Assembly: GCF_014649535.1 (NCBI RefSeq)
Contig: NZ_BMTF01000031.1
Location: 1-64,000, forward strand
Direction of reading: 5' to 3'
DNA from: Streptomyces gelaticus
Lineage (GTDB): Bacteria > Actinomycetota > Actinomycetes > Streptomycetales > Streptomycetaceae
DNA: 64,000 nt
In this document: positions 52,273-64,000 of the stretch, one piece after another
How positions within the stretch are numbered: the first letter of the stretch is position 1
Layout of the letters: each line of letters opens with the position of its first letter
The notes under the pieces: generated by a model
What the model was told of the DNA's origin: nothing
The model's database searches: none
The model's input: the letters and a program-made list of their open reading frames with translations, nothing else
Position numbers and translations under genes: made by a program

Positions 52273-52313
52273 CGCCACACTCCTTCCATTATTGATCTGT
52301 CGCGATGCGTCAA

Positions 52314-52323
52314 CGATATATCG
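52314..52323. promoter_or_regulatory. CGATATATCG palindrome
   Basis: A perfect 10-bp AT-rich palindrome 42 bp upstream of the PadR start, in keeping with PadR half-sites of ATAT type. Confidence 0.5.
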
Positions 52324-52666
52324 GAATCAGTCGCCCGACAATCCCTTGTCCGGCAACCGCCTGCGGTCATGGGAGCAACGCACCTCTATGGACCGGTGCG
52401 GGGCCACCCCGGTGGCAAGCCGGATCAGCGCCGCTGCCTGGGCGACGGCCGCAACGGTCGGCACGGTGCCGCACACCCTCGGGCCCCAGGCGCCGGGGTC
52501 GTGGGCCATCTCGTCGTACAGACTCGCCGAGCCCGCCGCGCCGCTGGCCCCGTAGTCGCTGCCATTGGGCAGCAGCCGGTCGAGGCCCACCGCGTCCTCG
52601 GGGAGCCCGGCGGTGTTCCCCGCTCCTCGGCCCGCCCCCGCCGAAGGTCCCGTTCAGCGCGGAGGA
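52324..52666. other. Stretch without a secure gene
   Basis: 343 bp. A minus-strand frame from about 52590 (or further upstream) to 52327 reads a plausible Ala/Val-rich helix but has no ribosome site and no recognisable family; it may be a remnant. Otherwise nothing is seen apart from the PadR promoter side. Confidence 0.4.
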
Positions 52667-53323
52667 TCACCCGAGGTACAGCGGCAGCTTCGCGGCCAGT
52701 TCGCCCAGTTCGGCCATCTCCTCGTCGGTCGTGGCACGCCGGCCGGTGCCGACGAGGAGGGCGGCCCGGTCGGAGAACGACGCGGGAAAGGCGGCCCCGA
52801 CGATCCTCTCCAGCATCTCGCGGGACCGGGCGAGTCCCTCCGCGGGCGGCCCGGCCGCGTCCGGGAGGTGTGCGACCAGGTCGAGGTGGTGCAGCGTCCA
52901 CTCCAGGACGTATGCACGGAGGTAGTCCCCCGCGGTGAGCACCTCGCCCCGGGTGCCGACCCTGAGGCCGGGGGCGGCGAGTCCGGCAGCCCGGCCGGCG
53001 GCGGAGCCCACGTCGTCGAGGTGGAACTTGAGCAGTCCGGGCTCCTCGTACGCGGCAGCCAGCCGGACGGTCAGCGCGTCCAGCGGTTCGTCACCGGTCG
53101 GCGGTGTCGCGGCGATGTCCCAGTAGGTCACCGCGTCGCGGGTCGGTTCCGCTTCGGTCGGGGTCACGAGGGTGATCAGGACGTCCTGGGCATCGATGAC
53201 CAGATGACACACCAGGTCCCGTACGAGCCAGCCGGCGCAGCCGGACGGCTTCGCGAAGTCCTCGTCCGGAAGCTCGGCGACCGCCGTGCGCACGGCCGCC
53301 CAGGATCGTGAGAAGAGATCCAC
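52667..53323 (-). CDS. Maleylpyruvate-isomerase/DinB-like metal-binding protein
   Basis: 218 residues of the mycothiol-dependent/DinB-like helical family: GCAGWLVRDLVCHLVIDAQD near 30-49 (first metal histidine) and AYVLEWTLHHLDLVAHLPD near 143-161 (HHLD). The family uses a His-rich metal site and in some members mycothiol. GTG 53323 is the best start; the ribosome site is weak. It diverges from phzF-like. Confidence 0.8.
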   Translation of the reverse strand: MDLFSRSWAAVRTAVAELPDEDFAKPSGCAGWLVRDLVCHLVIDAQDVLITLVTPTEAEPTRDAVTYWDIAATPPTGDEPLDALTVRLAAAYEEPGLLKFHLDDVGSAAGRAAGLAAPGLRVGTRGEVLTAGDYLRAYVLEWTLHHLDLVAHLPDAAGPPAEGLARSREMLERIVGAAFPASFSDRAALLVGTGRRATTDEEMAELGELAAKLPLYLG

Positions 53324-53548
53324 GTCGGCAACGTAGTGCGGTGCCCGGGGACGGACAAGTACATCGGCACGGCCGGCCCGCGAGGACGGCGCCAAGGGCG
53401 GCCGGACCTCACGACGCCGCGGTCGGGGCACCGCCCGGACGCGGTCCGCACCGGGTTCCGGCGGCGCCGTTCACCCCTCGGCATTCCAGGTCCAGTGACA
53501 CCGGATCGGCCTTGGCCCCCGGCTCCGCACCGTACGTAAGGTCGCGCC

Positions 53549-54370
53549 ATGAGGATTCGTATCGTCGACACGTTCACCGACCGCCCCTTCACCGGCAACC
53601 CCGCGGGAGTCCTGGTCCTGGATTCCGACACCTTTCCCGACGCCGACCGGCTCCAGCGGATCGCCATGGAACTGAACCTCTCCGAGACGGCCTTCACCCA
53701 CCCGCTGCCGCCGGGCGGCGAGGCGGAGTGGGCGCTGCGCTGGTTCACCCCGACCACAGAGGTCGACATGTGCGGGCACGCCACCCTCGCCACCGCGCAC
53801 ATCCTGCACACCACCGGCACGGCGAGCGGTACGATGCGCTTCGCGGCGCGGTGCGGGATCCTCACCGCGACCACCCGCCCGGACGGCGCCATCACCCTCG
53901 ACTTCCCGACCGCCCCGCTGACACCGGAGACCGCCCCCGCCGGGCTGGCCGCCGCCCTGGGCGCGGAGCCGCTGTCCGTCCACGACACCGGCCCGCACAT
54001 CGGCGACCTGGTCGTCGAACTCTCCGACGAGGCGACCGTACGAGGGCTGACCCCCGATCTCGTCACGCTGGCCGATGTCTCCCGGCGGGGCGTCGTCGCC
54101 ACGGCCGCCGCGCAGGACCCGTCCCGCGGCTACGACTTCGTCTCCCGCGGCTTCTTCCCACGCGTCGGGATCGACGAGGATCCGGTGACCGGCAGCGCCC
54201 ACACCGCGCTGGCACCCTTCTGGTCGGCCCGGTTCGGCCGCAACGAGCTGACCGGACTACAGGCCTCCGCGCGTTCCGGCCTGGTCCGGACCTCGCTGCG
54301 CGGCGACCGCACCCTGCTGACCGGCGAGGCCGTGACGGTCATCGACGGCGAACTGCTCACGACGCTCTGA
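53549..54370 (+). CDS. PhzF-family isomerase
   Basis: 273 residues of the phenazine-biosynthesis-F/diaminopimelate-epimerase fold: VDTFTDRPFTGNPAGV near 6-21, MELNLSETAF with the catalytic glutamate near 46, DMCGHATLATAHIL near 73 and GIDEDPVTGSAHTAL near 210. The role outside phenazine producers is unknown. It stands alone between unrelated genes. Confidence 0.92.
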   Translation: MRIRIVDTFTDRPFTGNPAGVLVLDSDTFPDADRLQRIAMELNLSETAFTHPLPPGGEAEWALRWFTPTTEVDMCGHATLATAHILHTTGTASGTMRFAARCGILTATTRPDGAITLDFPTAPLTPETAPAGLAAALGAEPLSVHDTGPHIGDLVVELSDEATVRGLTPDLVTLADVSRRGVVATAAAQDPSRGYDFVSRGFFPRVGIDEDPVTGSAHTALAPFWSARFGRNELTGLQASARSGLVRTSLRGDRTLLTGEAVTVIDGELLTTL

Positions 54371-54415
54371 GCCTGCACGCGGCGCGGGAGGCCGTACAGG
54401 CCTCCCGCCGCTCCC

Positions 54416-55195
54416 TCACGGCGTGGGCAGCCAGCCCACCTTCCCCGCAAGCAGGGCATATCCGACGAACGCCCCGATGTCCAGCAAGGCATGTGCCGCC
54501 ACCAGCGGCCCGACCCGCCCCCAGCGCCGGTAGAGCAGCACGAAGACGACGCCCATCACCATGTTGCCGATGAAGCCGCCGATCCCCTGATACAGGTGGT
54601 ACGAACCCCGCAGCACCGAACTGGCGACCAAGGCGGCCATCGGCGTGCACCCCAACTGTCCCAGTCTGCGCAGCAGATACCCGACGACGATCACTTCCTC
54701 CACGACGGAGTTCTGGACCGCGGACAGGATCAGGACCGGGAATTTCCACCACACGTCGGGCAGTGACTCAGGGACCACGGTCAGATTGAATCCGGCCGCC
54801 CGGACCACCAGATAGAAGGCGAGTCCGGCGCTTCCGATGCCCGCCGCGACCAGCGTGCCGCGCCCCAGGTCCGGCCACGGCCTGGTGCGGTCGAAACCGA
54901 TGACCCTCAGGCCCGCACCTTCCCTTGTCAGCAGATGCGCGACCAGCGCGACGGGCACCAGGGCCGTCGCGATACCGAAGAGCTGCCAGGCGAGATCCAG
55001 CCATGGACGCCCTGGCGCGTACGAGCTGTTGAGCGTCGCGGCCTGATCCTTCAAACCCCCTGGTTTCGTCAGTGATCCGACAAAACTGATCAGGGCAGAC
55101 ACCCCGCTGGCACCCAATGAGAGAGCCAGCACGAGGACCGTTTCGGACCGCAGAATCCGTCGCGGAACAGCCTCTTGGGGGAAAGAATCAGCCAT
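54416..55195 (-). CDS. CPBP-family intramembrane metalloprotease
   Basis: 259 residues, eight or so membrane helices. Conserved motifs: EEVIVVGYLLRRL near 167, SVLRGSYHLYQG near 192 and HALLDIGAF near 238, the glutamates and histidines expected in Abi/CAAX-type intramembrane proteases. ATG 55195 precedes the first helix. Substrate unknown. Confidence 0.9.
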   Translation of the reverse strand: MADSFPQEAVPRRILRSETVLVLALSLGASGVSALISFVGSLTKPGGLKDQAATLNSSYAPGRPWLDLAWQLFGIATALVPVALVAHLLTREGAGLRVIGFDRTRPWPDLGRGTLVAAGIGSAGLAFYLVVRAAGFNLTVVPESLPDVWWKFPVLILSAVQNSVVEEVIVVGYLLRRLGQLGCTPMAALVASSVLRGSYHLYQGIGGFIGNMVMGVVFVLLYRRWGRVGPLVAAHALLDIGAFVGYALLAGKVGWLPTP

Positions 55196-55379
55196 AAGCC
55201 CCGCCTCCACCTGTACACCTGCCTTCAGTTGTGCATTCGTGCCCCATCCTGCTCCCCGTCCGACTAGGGTCTCGAATGCAGGTACGAAAATCATGCGCGA
55301 GAGGCCGGGGGACAACCACCATCGCCGATGGTGCGGTCCCCCTTTTCCTTGTTCATCCTCAAGGAGGGGCACCACCGAC

Positions 55380-57170
55380 ATGGGACGTCACAGCTTGCCC
55401 GACGAGCACGCCGGAGACGGAAGCGGGGACGGACCACCGCCGCGCCGCCGGCGCACCGTCGCGATCGCGACCATGCTCGTGCTCGCGGTGGCGGCGGGAA
55501 CGGCCGTCGCGGCCCAGGGCGGCCTGCTGTCGTTCTCGAAGAGCTGCGAGGACTCGGCCGTACGGCTGTCCATGATGGCCTCGCCGGACATCGCACCGTC
55601 CATTCGCGCCGTCGCCGACAAGGCGCGCAAGGACGAGGTGCGTTCCGACGGTCGCTGCCTGTACGTGACGGTGGTCGCCCGCGACTCCTACAAGGTCGCC
55701 GACGCCCTCTCCAGCAACGCCCGCACCCCGGACTTCCAGGTCTGGCTGCCCGACTCCGACCTCTGGGTCGACCGGGCCAAGGGTTCCGGTGACGGCGTCC
55801 CGGTCGCACCGGGCGATTCCGTCGCGTCCTCCCCCGTGACCCTGGCCATGGTGCCGTCCGCGGCCAAGAGCCTCGGCTGGCCGAAGAAGAAGTACTCCTG
55901 GGCGGAGTTGACGGCCGCGGCCACGGAGTCGGACAAGGTCCGCCTCGGCGCGGCCGACCCGGCCCGCAGCGCCACCGGCCTGCTGGCGCTCGCCAGCATC
56001 GGTGCGTCCTCCGAGAAGCAGGGAGGAGACAGCGACACCAGGGTCGCGGCGACCGCAAAGCTGCTCGCGCAGCGCATGTCGGACGGTGACACCCAGGTCC
56101 TGGAGACACTGGCACAGAGCGATTCGGGTACCGAACAGGGCAACCCGGTGCGCAACCAGGCGGTCCTCCTCTCCGAGCAGGCCGCGTTCGCCCACAACGC
56201 GGAGTCGACCGGCGGCGGAAAGCTCGACCTCTTCTACCCCGAGGACGGCACTCCGCTCCTCAACTATCCGTACACACTGGTCGACGAGAACCGGATGAGC
56301 ACGTCCGAGGGCCGGGCGGCGCTGCGGTTCATGACACTGCTGAACGAACCCGGTGCGCAGGACATCCTGGAGAAGAACGGCTTCCGGGACATCGACGGCG
56401 CGGCCGGGGAGTCGGTGGTCGCGTCGGCGGGTGGCAGGAAACCCCAGCCGTATGCCACCGCGGCCGCCGCCGCACCGACAGCCGAGGCGCTCCAGCAGAC
56501 GCTCGGCATGTGGACGATCACGGTGCAGAGCGCTCGGCTGACCACGGTCGTGGATACGTCGGGGTCGATGGCCACGATCGTCCCGGGACGCAATCAGTCA
56601 CGGATGGACGTCACCAAGGCCTCCCTGATCCAGGCCCTCAACCAGTTCACCCCGAACGACGAGATCGGGCTCTGGGAGTTCGCCACCGCGCTCGACGGCG
56701 ACAAGGACTACCGCAGACTGGTGCCGGCCACCCGGCTGGGCGCCCCGGCGAAAGGCGGCGGCACCCACCGCGAGAAGCTGGCCGCGGCCTTCGCGGCACT
56801 GAAGCCCGTGCCGGGCGGCGCGACCGGTCTGTACGACACCGTGCTGGCCGCCTACAAGGACGCCCAGGCGACGTACGTGAAGGGCAAGTTCAACGCGGTC
56901 GTGATCCTCACCGACGGATCGAACCAGGACGACCTCTCCATCTCCCGCAGTGCCCTGATCGCGGAACTGAAGCGGATCGCCGATCCGGAGCGCCCGGTGC
57001 CGCTGCTCGCCATCGCTGTCGGTCCCGAGGCGGACCGCGAGGAGGTCAACGAGATAGCGAAGGTGACCGGTGGCGGTGGCTACCAGGTCATCGACCCGGC
57101 CGAGATCCAGACGGTGATCCTGCAGGCCATCATGACGGCCGGCCAGAGCGGTCACGCCACCCAGGAGTAG
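55380..57170 (+). CDS. Exported substrate-binding / von Willebrand A domain protein
   Basis: 596 residues. A short Arg-rich N-terminus (PPPRRRRTVAI) and one hydrophobic segment (about 26-46) suggest an anchored or exported protein. A periplasmic-binding-like domain (about 55-330) is followed by a VWA domain (about 390-585) with MIDAS DTSGSM near 395 and ILTDGSN near 510. ATG 55380 follows AAGGAGGGG at about 10 nt. Proteins of this layout occur singly in actinobacterial chromosomes; the ligand is unknown. Confidence 0.9.
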   Translation: MGRHSLPDEHAGDGSGDGPPPRRRRTVAIATMLVLAVAAGTAVAAQGGLLSFSKSCEDSAVRLSMMASPDIAPSIRAVADKARKDEVRSDGRCLYVTVVARDSYKVADALSSNARTPDFQVWLPDSDLWVDRAKGSGDGVPVAPGDSVASSPVTLAMVPSAAKSLGWPKKKYSWAELTAAATESDKVRLGAADPARSATGLLALASIGASSEKQGGDSDTRVAATAKLLAQRMSDGDTQVLETLAQSDSGTEQGNPVRNQAVLLSEQAAFAHNAESTGGGKLDLFYPEDGTPLLNYPYTLVDENRMSTSEGRAALRFMTLLNEPGAQDILEKNGFRDIDGAAGESVVASAGGRKPQPYATAAAAAPTAEALQQTLGMWTITVQSARLTTVVDTSGSMATIVPGRNQSRMDVTKASLIQALNQFTPNDEIGLWEFATALDGDKDYRRLVPATRLGAPAKGGGTHREKLAAAFAALKPVPGGATGLYDTVLAAYKDAQATYVKGKFNAVVILTDGSNQDDLSISRSALIAELKRIADPERPVPLLAIAVGPEADREEVNEIAKVTGGGGYQVIDPAEIQTVILQAIMTAGQSGHATQE

Positions 57171-57243
57171 CCCCCGGACACCGCCGGACCGGGAACGGCC
57201 GTACCGCACGGGGCGCCGGGCCACGGCATCCGCGGTGTCGGGG

Positions 57244-58749
57244 TCACGGCTTGGGAGCACCGGTCGGCCAGCTGTGCACGGGCTCCCCGCTGTGCATCAG
57301 TTCCGTGTACCGCCGGGTGGTCGCGGCGAGCGCCGCGTGCCTGTCGAACCCTGCCTCCCGAGCCCGGTGGTAGCTGTCCGCCTGCCAGGACGCCCCGTTC
57401 ACCCGGCGCCTGCAACGCTCCTCGATGACCCCGAGATAGCGGTCGCGGTCCGCAGGCTCGATGTTCCAGGCGTCGAGCCCCGCAGCGGCCAGCGGCAGCA
57501 GCTCGTCCCGTACCAGCTTGACGGCCGGCACCCGGGTCAGTCCGCCCGCACGGCCGGGGCGCGGCCAGGTCAGCTCCGCGCCTATGCCCAGGCGGCACGC
57601 GGTGTCGAAGTTCTCCGCCGCCGCGGCGAACGGCAGCCTGGTCCACACCGGACGGGACTCCTCGGCGAGCGCCCGTACGAGCCCGTAGTACAGCGCGGCG
57701 TTGGCGATCAGATCGGTGACGGTGGGGCCGGCGGGCAGAACCCGGTTCTCCACCCGCAGATGGGGTACGCCGTCGACCAGCCCGTACACGGGCCGATTCC
57801 AGCGGTAGACCGTTCCGTTGTGGAGCACCAGTTCCTGCAACCGCGGCACCCCGCCCTCGTCGAGGACCCGCAGCGGCTCCTCCTCGTCGCAGATCGGGAG
57901 CAGCGGCGGGAAGTAGCGCACGTTCTCCTCGAAGAGTTCGTACGCCGAACCGGTCCACCCCTCACCGAACCAGGTCCTGGGCCGCACGCCCTGGTTCTGG
58001 AGTTCGGGCGGCCGGGTGTCGGTGGCCTGCTGGAAGAGCGGCGGCCGCGACTCCCGCCAGAGCTCCTTGCCGAACAGGAAGGGTGAGTTCGCGCCGAGTG
58101 CGATCTGGACACCGGCGACGGCCTGGGCCGCGTTCCACACGGCAGGGAACCGCTCCGGAGTCACCTGCAGATGGAGCTGGACCGAGGTGCAGGCGGCCTC
58201 GGGGGTGATCGAGGCGGAGGTGGAGACCAATCGCTCCACGCCCTGGATATCGATGCGGAAATCCTCGCCCCGCGCAGCCACCATTTGATCGTTCAGCAGT
58301 GTGTAGCGGTCCACGTCCGAGATGTTCGCCAGGACGAGGTCCTCATGACGCAGGGTGGGCAGAATACCGATCATCATGATCCCGGCATCGACCTCGCCCG
58401 CCTTCCGGTGGGCATATCCGAGTCCGGCCCTGAGCTCTTCGGCCAGCTGATCGAAAACACGCCCGCCCAGGCGGTGCGGGACTATGTTCACCTCCAAATT
58501 GAACATCCCGAGTTCGGTCTGGAAATCACGGCTCGCGATGCGTGGGAGGACCTCCGCATTCATCATCTTCGGCATGCCGTCGGCGCCCGCGAGGTTCAGC
58601 TCGATCTCCACGCCCATGAGGTTGCGCGGCCGGTCGAACCTCTGCTCCGCGAGAAGTCTCTCCAGTCCCTCCAGGCACTGGTGGAGCTTCTTCCGGTACC
58701 CCTGCCGATCGGACAGGTCAAAGGCGCCCGCCACGACCTTCTCCCCCAT
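57244..58749 (-). CDS. Glutamate-cysteine ligase family protein
   Basis: 501 residues of the carboxylate-amine ligase/GCS2 group: LMGVEIELNL near 46, TELGMFNLEVNI near 80, LVSTSASITPEAAC near 175 and VENRVLPAGPTVTDL near 335. Glutamate-cysteine ligases form gamma-glutamyl bonds with ATP; in Streptomyces such enzymes serve ergothioneine or other thiol pathways, or may act on different amines. ATG 58749 follows GAGGGAGGG. No neighbour clarifies its substrate. Confidence 0.88.
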   Translation of the reverse strand: MGEKVVAGAFDLSDRQGYRKKLHQCLEGLERLLAEQRFDRPRNLMGVEIELNLAGADGMPKMMNAEVLPRIASRDFQTELGMFNLEVNIVPHRLGGRVFDQLAEELRAGLGYAHRKAGEVDAGIMMIGILPTLRHEDLVLANISDVDRYTLLNDQMVAARGEDFRIDIQGVERLVSTSASITPEAACTSVQLHLQVTPERFPAVWNAAQAVAGVQIALGANSPFLFGKELWRESRPPLFQQATDTRPPELQNQGVRPRTWFGEGWTGSAYELFEENVRYFPPLLPICDEEEPLRVLDEGGVPRLQELVLHNGTVYRWNRPVYGLVDGVPHLRVENRVLPAGPTVTDLIANAALYYGLVRALAEESRPVWTRLPFAAAAENFDTACRLGIGAELTWPRPGRAGGLTRVPAVKLVRDELLPLAAAGLDAWNIEPADRDRYLGVIEERCRRRVNGASWQADSYHRAREAGFDRHAALAATTRRYTELMHSGEPVHSWPTGAPKP

Positions 58750-59229
58750 CGGAGCGTCCCTCCCTCAAGTGGGCGGCCCGCGGCCCAGGCCGCTCGCGTC
58801 ACGATCGATAATGCCCAGGCGAGGTGATCCATAACGCCCACGAGAACGCGGCGGACCCAGTAATCTGAGGGCGAAGCCCGGGGCACATTCCATGGGCATG
58901 ACGCAGTCCGCGCTTTCCCCACCGGGCACCAGGGAAAAAGCCGAAGCTTTTCAGCCGTCCGCAACCGAGGAAAACCCCTGGCTGCGGCTGCACCGCTGAC
59001 ACGAAATCAGCAGATTCTCCGCATAATAAAGTCTTGATACCACCTTGTAGGCAATGCCTGCGACGGCTAGTGGAATCACCGTGTGAACACGTGTCGTATA
59101 AACTCCGCGGACGAGGCAGAGAGTTGACGCACCGGCCCAGTCACCGGCCTCCTCTGGCCCCGCATGCCGACAGCGCCGTCTGCACCCGCCCACGCACCAC
59201 CGTGTCTCCGAAGTGAGAGGCGACCCACT
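58750..59229. other. Intergenic stretch between divergent genes
   Basis: 480 bp without a supported gene. The part from about 58985 to 59100 is more AT-rich than its surroundings and holds several near-palindromes (ACACGTGT near 59093), as expected of a promoter for the gene at 59230 or for the ligase gene. No riboswitch or hairpin was identified. Confidence 0.4.
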
Positions 59230-59823
59230 ATGCCGCTGCATGTACCCCCGGCTCCCGCGCCCGCTCTGCGCAGCGTTCTCGCGGCACTCGGTTCACCCAC
59301 CGCGGTCCGCGAAGCCCGTACACCCTCCCTCCGGTCCGCCGAGGGACCACTGAGCCCGGAACTCCCGCTCCCCGTCCACGTACTGGAGCGGATCGGGCCG
59401 AACGGACTCGCTCCCGCCACCCGGCTCGCCGGGTGGCGGTTCCTGATCCGCAGCTCGGAACAGGCCGTCGCCGCGGCGGACACCATGCTCACTCCGGACG
59501 GCTGGGCCTTCTCGCACTTCTTCGAGGGCCCCTACATCGCATCGACCGAACTCGCCCTGCGCCAGGCAGAGACGGTGACGCCGCCCTACCAGCCGCGGCT
59601 GCTGTCCATCCCGGAGCTCTACATGCTGGCGCTGTGGCTGCACGGCGACATCGAGGCCGACGCCTCCGGCGGGACGCTCGCCCCCGCCGATCTTCTGGTT
59701 CCGCTCGCTCCCGCCCCACCGGGTATCGCGGCACACCGCCCGCATCGGGTCGCCGATCTGCTCCGCGTGATGACGCTGCGCATCACCTCCGGCCCCGGCC
59801 CCCTGCTCGGATCACCGGCCTGA
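59230..59823 (+). CDS. Hypothetical protein, 197 residues
   Basis: Not recognised. ATG 59230 is the first start after GAGAGGCG. The sequence is Pro/Ala-rich at both ends with a central mixed part (RLAGWRFLIRSSEQAVAAAD, FFEGPYIASTELALRQAE, LLSIPELYMLALWLHGD). No signal peptide or strong membrane helix; base composition is like its neighbours. Confidence 0.65.
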   Translation: MPLHVPPAPAPALRSVLAALGSPTAVREARTPSLRSAEGPLSPELPLPVHVLERIGPNGLAPATRLAGWRFLIRSSEQAVAAADTMLTPDGWAFSHFFEGPYIASTELALRQAETVTPPYQPRLLSIPELYMLALWLHGDIEADASGGTLAPADLLVPLAPAPPGIAAHRPHRVADLLRVMTLRITSGPGPLLGSPA

Positions 59824-60142
59824 GAACCGGACCGCGCCCCGTCGGCGCTGTGCCCCGCCGCCGTCCCCGGCCGCGGGGCACTGTGCTGGCGGGTCGCACT
59901 CCGCGCCCGTCCGGACTAGCCCGTACCGACCACCCCGAACCACCCGAAGGGACAGTGCAGTTGCGGTGAACCGTCCGCGCGGGTGATGCGTCCTCCGGGT
60001 AAGGAGAAGTGCTGCTGCGAAATCCCTGCGGAATGACGCCCGTGGGGCAACACTGGGACCGGACCGATCGATACGGGGGGCGGCCATGAACACCTCATCC
60101 AGCCGCAGGACATTCACTACAACGCAGCGAAAGAACCCAGCC
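59824..60142. other. Intergenic stretch
   Basis: 319 bp with no feature I can support beyond a short in-frame extension (from ATG 60086) before the next gene, which has a G-rich stretch upstream. Confidence 0.4.
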
Positions 60143-60349
60143 ATGTGCCAGCACCAGCCACCATGCCCGACCGCCGACTCAGCCGACCGGGAAGCCGCAC
60201 GCCTGACGGCGCACCACCCGGAACAGGGCTGGAGCCTGCTGTGCAACGGAGTCCTGCTCTTCGAGGACACCGGCGAGCTGCTCCCGGACGGTCAGATCAT
60301 CGCTCCGCACCGGCCCCTGGGGACCGACCGGGTGATGAAGGCCGCCTGA
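60143..60349 (+). CDS. DUF5999-family small protein
   Basis: 68 residues: MCQHQPPCPTADSADREAA, then EQGWSLLCNGVLLFEDTGEL. This is a small conserved Streptomyces protein with three cysteines and no assigned function. The family start MCQHQ supports ATG 60143 over the in-frame ATG 60086. A hairpin follows 18 bp after the stop. Confidence 0.85.
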   Translation: MCQHQPPCPTADSADREAARLTAHHPEQGWSLLCNGVLLFEDTGELLPDGQIIAPHRPLGTDRVMKAA

Positions 60350-60367
60350 CCGCGGCCGGTACGAGCT

Positions 60368-60401
60368 GGGGCCGGCACGGAGAATCCTCCGAACCGGCCC
60401 C
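60368..60401. terminator. Two-part hairpin between convergent genes
   Basis: GGGGCCGG (60368-60375) pairs with 60394-60401, and inside it CGGAG pairs with CTCCG around a 4-nt loop, giving a long interrupted stem serving the DUF5999 and gcvP ends. Confidence 0.75.
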
Positions 60402-60436
60402 GACGCATGTCCGCTTCACGCGGTCACGCTCATCGC

Positions 60437-63322
<2,886 letters not shown>

Positions 63323-63384
63323 GGTGGAGGCCTCCTGGTCTGTCACGACCTGCGAGGGGCACCACGGCGCGGGTGCCCGGACGG

Positions 63385-63606
63385 CCTCCCCCTCTGTCAT
63401 CTCAACCTGAGAGCTTCACCGGCACGCCCTGCGGCATGCCGACTTTCACCGTCGGTGAGGAAGGGACTCGTACCGGCACTCGGCCGCACGTGACCCGCCC
63501 TGCTTTCCAGAGTGACCTCGTCCGTGCGGTACGGGGGCCTGAGAGATTCCGGGGAGGATTTGCTCCTTCGGCGCCTTCGGATCAGTTCCGGAGGACTCTC
63601 CCGCAC
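63385..63606 (-). promoter_or_regulatory. Tandem glycine riboswitch upstream of gcvP
   Basis: On the minus strand the first aptamer has the conserved core GCGCCGAAGGAGCAAATCC and AATCTCTCAGGC, then a GGACGAGGTCACTCTGGAAA element. The second has CACCGACGGTGAAAGTCGGC, GAAGCTCTCAGGTT and ends in GACAGAGGGGGAGG. This is the glycine-sensing tandem architecture that turns on the cleavage system at high glycine. About 60 bp lie between it and the gcvP start. Confidence 0.93.
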
Positions 63607-63726
63607 GGGTTCAGCGGCCATGACCAGCCTACCAGCGGGGTTCATGGCTGATTTCTCGAGTGGCCAACCACTCGGATCTGCCCTTTTGTAGTGCTTGTGG
63701 AGTAGCCGCGACCAGTGGGAGGGACC

Positions 63727-64000
63727 GTGCAGACCGACATCGATCCGCGCAGCCTGATCGGCCGCAAGGCGTTCGACCGCAAGGGCACCAAGATCGGGAC
63801 CGTGGACGAGGTGTATCTCGACGACGCGACCGGAGTGCCCGAGTGGGCTGCCGTACGTACCGGACTCTTCAGCCGGGACGCGTTCGTCCCGCTGGAACCC
63901 AGCGAATTCGTGGAGGATTCGCTCCGTATCCCCTTCGACCGCGCGCTGATCAAGGACGCACCGGACTTCGGCGTCGGCCGCCATCTCTCGCCCGAACAGG
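63727..64000 (+). CDS. PRC-barrel domain protein, 3' end outside window
   Basis: The first 91 residues are visible: RSLIGRKAFDRKGTKIGTVDEVY and AFVPLEPSEF match a PRC-barrel, a small beta-barrel often paired with a C-terminal DUF2382 domain in stress-related actinobacterial proteins. GTG 63727 follows GGGAGG. It diverges from the riboswitch promoter. Confidence 0.85.
   Translation, partial: MQTDIDPRSLIGRKAFDRKGTKIGTVDEVYLDDATGVPEWAAVRTGLFSRDAFVPLEPSEFVEDSLRIPFDRALIKDAPDFGVGRHLSPEQ

Noticed and set aside
52327..52590. An 87-residue minus-strand protein
   Set aside because: No ribosome site or recognisable family, and weak codon bias; kept only as a possible remnant in the intergenic entry.

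Overview
The window is high-GC, with mostly GC-ending third codon positions, GTG starts, strong GGAGG ribosome sites, many ATGA stop/start overlaps and a single rare TTA codon. Together with an AfsR/SARP regulator, MbtH, a DUF5999-type protein and a tandem glycine riboswitch before gcvP, this points to a Streptomyces or close relative. No rRNA, tRNA, insertion sequence, CRISPR array or phage gene was seen.

Positions 1 to about 36 kb hold most of a non-ribosomal peptide (NRPS) biosynthetic cluster whose left edge lies outside the window. A minus-strand operon (7045 to 1) encodes the two subunits of a B12-dependent glutamate mutase, a tRNA-synthetase-like enzyme without an anticodon-binding domain, a glutamate-synthase-like flavoprotein without the family's Fe-S ligands, and an NRPS starting A-PCP-C. 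To its right lie a small protein of unknown function, MbtH, an ornithine-carbamoyltransferase-like enzyme with an altered substrate motif, two divergent STAND-type regulators, a secreted 14-residue-repeat protein, and an MFS exporter. The exporter starts a tightly coupled plus-strand operon (15162-35095): NRPS A-PCP-C-PCP, a luciferase-like monooxygenase, NRPS C-A-PCP-E, NRPS C-A-PCP-TE, NRPS C-A-PCP (with the TTA codon) and a KS-ACP protein without acyltransferase. A type II thioesterase follows on the other strand, at the end of a short run with a Cys-rich protein and a small secreted peptide.

Reading (inference): glutamate is rearranged to 3-methylaspartate. The synthetase-like and GltS-like enzymes, and perhaps the carbamoyltransferase, turn it into an unusual nitrogen-rich building block. 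This is assembled into a short lipid-free or hybrid peptide with one D-residue, release by a thioesterase and one possible malonate-type extension. Gene order is not collinear (the TE is in the middle), and one C-PCP unit has no A domain of its own, so some loading must occur in trans. I do not recognise the product.

From about 36.5 kb the window looks like ordinary Streptomyces chromosome: a TetR remnant, a beta-helix-like protein, a YunG-like protein, a Rieske lipoprotein, a Cys-less isochorismatase-like protein, PPOX-type flavoproteins, a two-component system with an MMPL transporter, a LysR/EamA pair, a MocR regulator, a Clp-N-like protein, a His/Gly-rich PadR regulator, PhzF, a CPBP protease, a VWA lipoprotein-like protein, a glutamate-cysteine ligase family enzyme, and gcvP under a glycine riboswitch. 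A PRC-barrel gene runs off the right edge.
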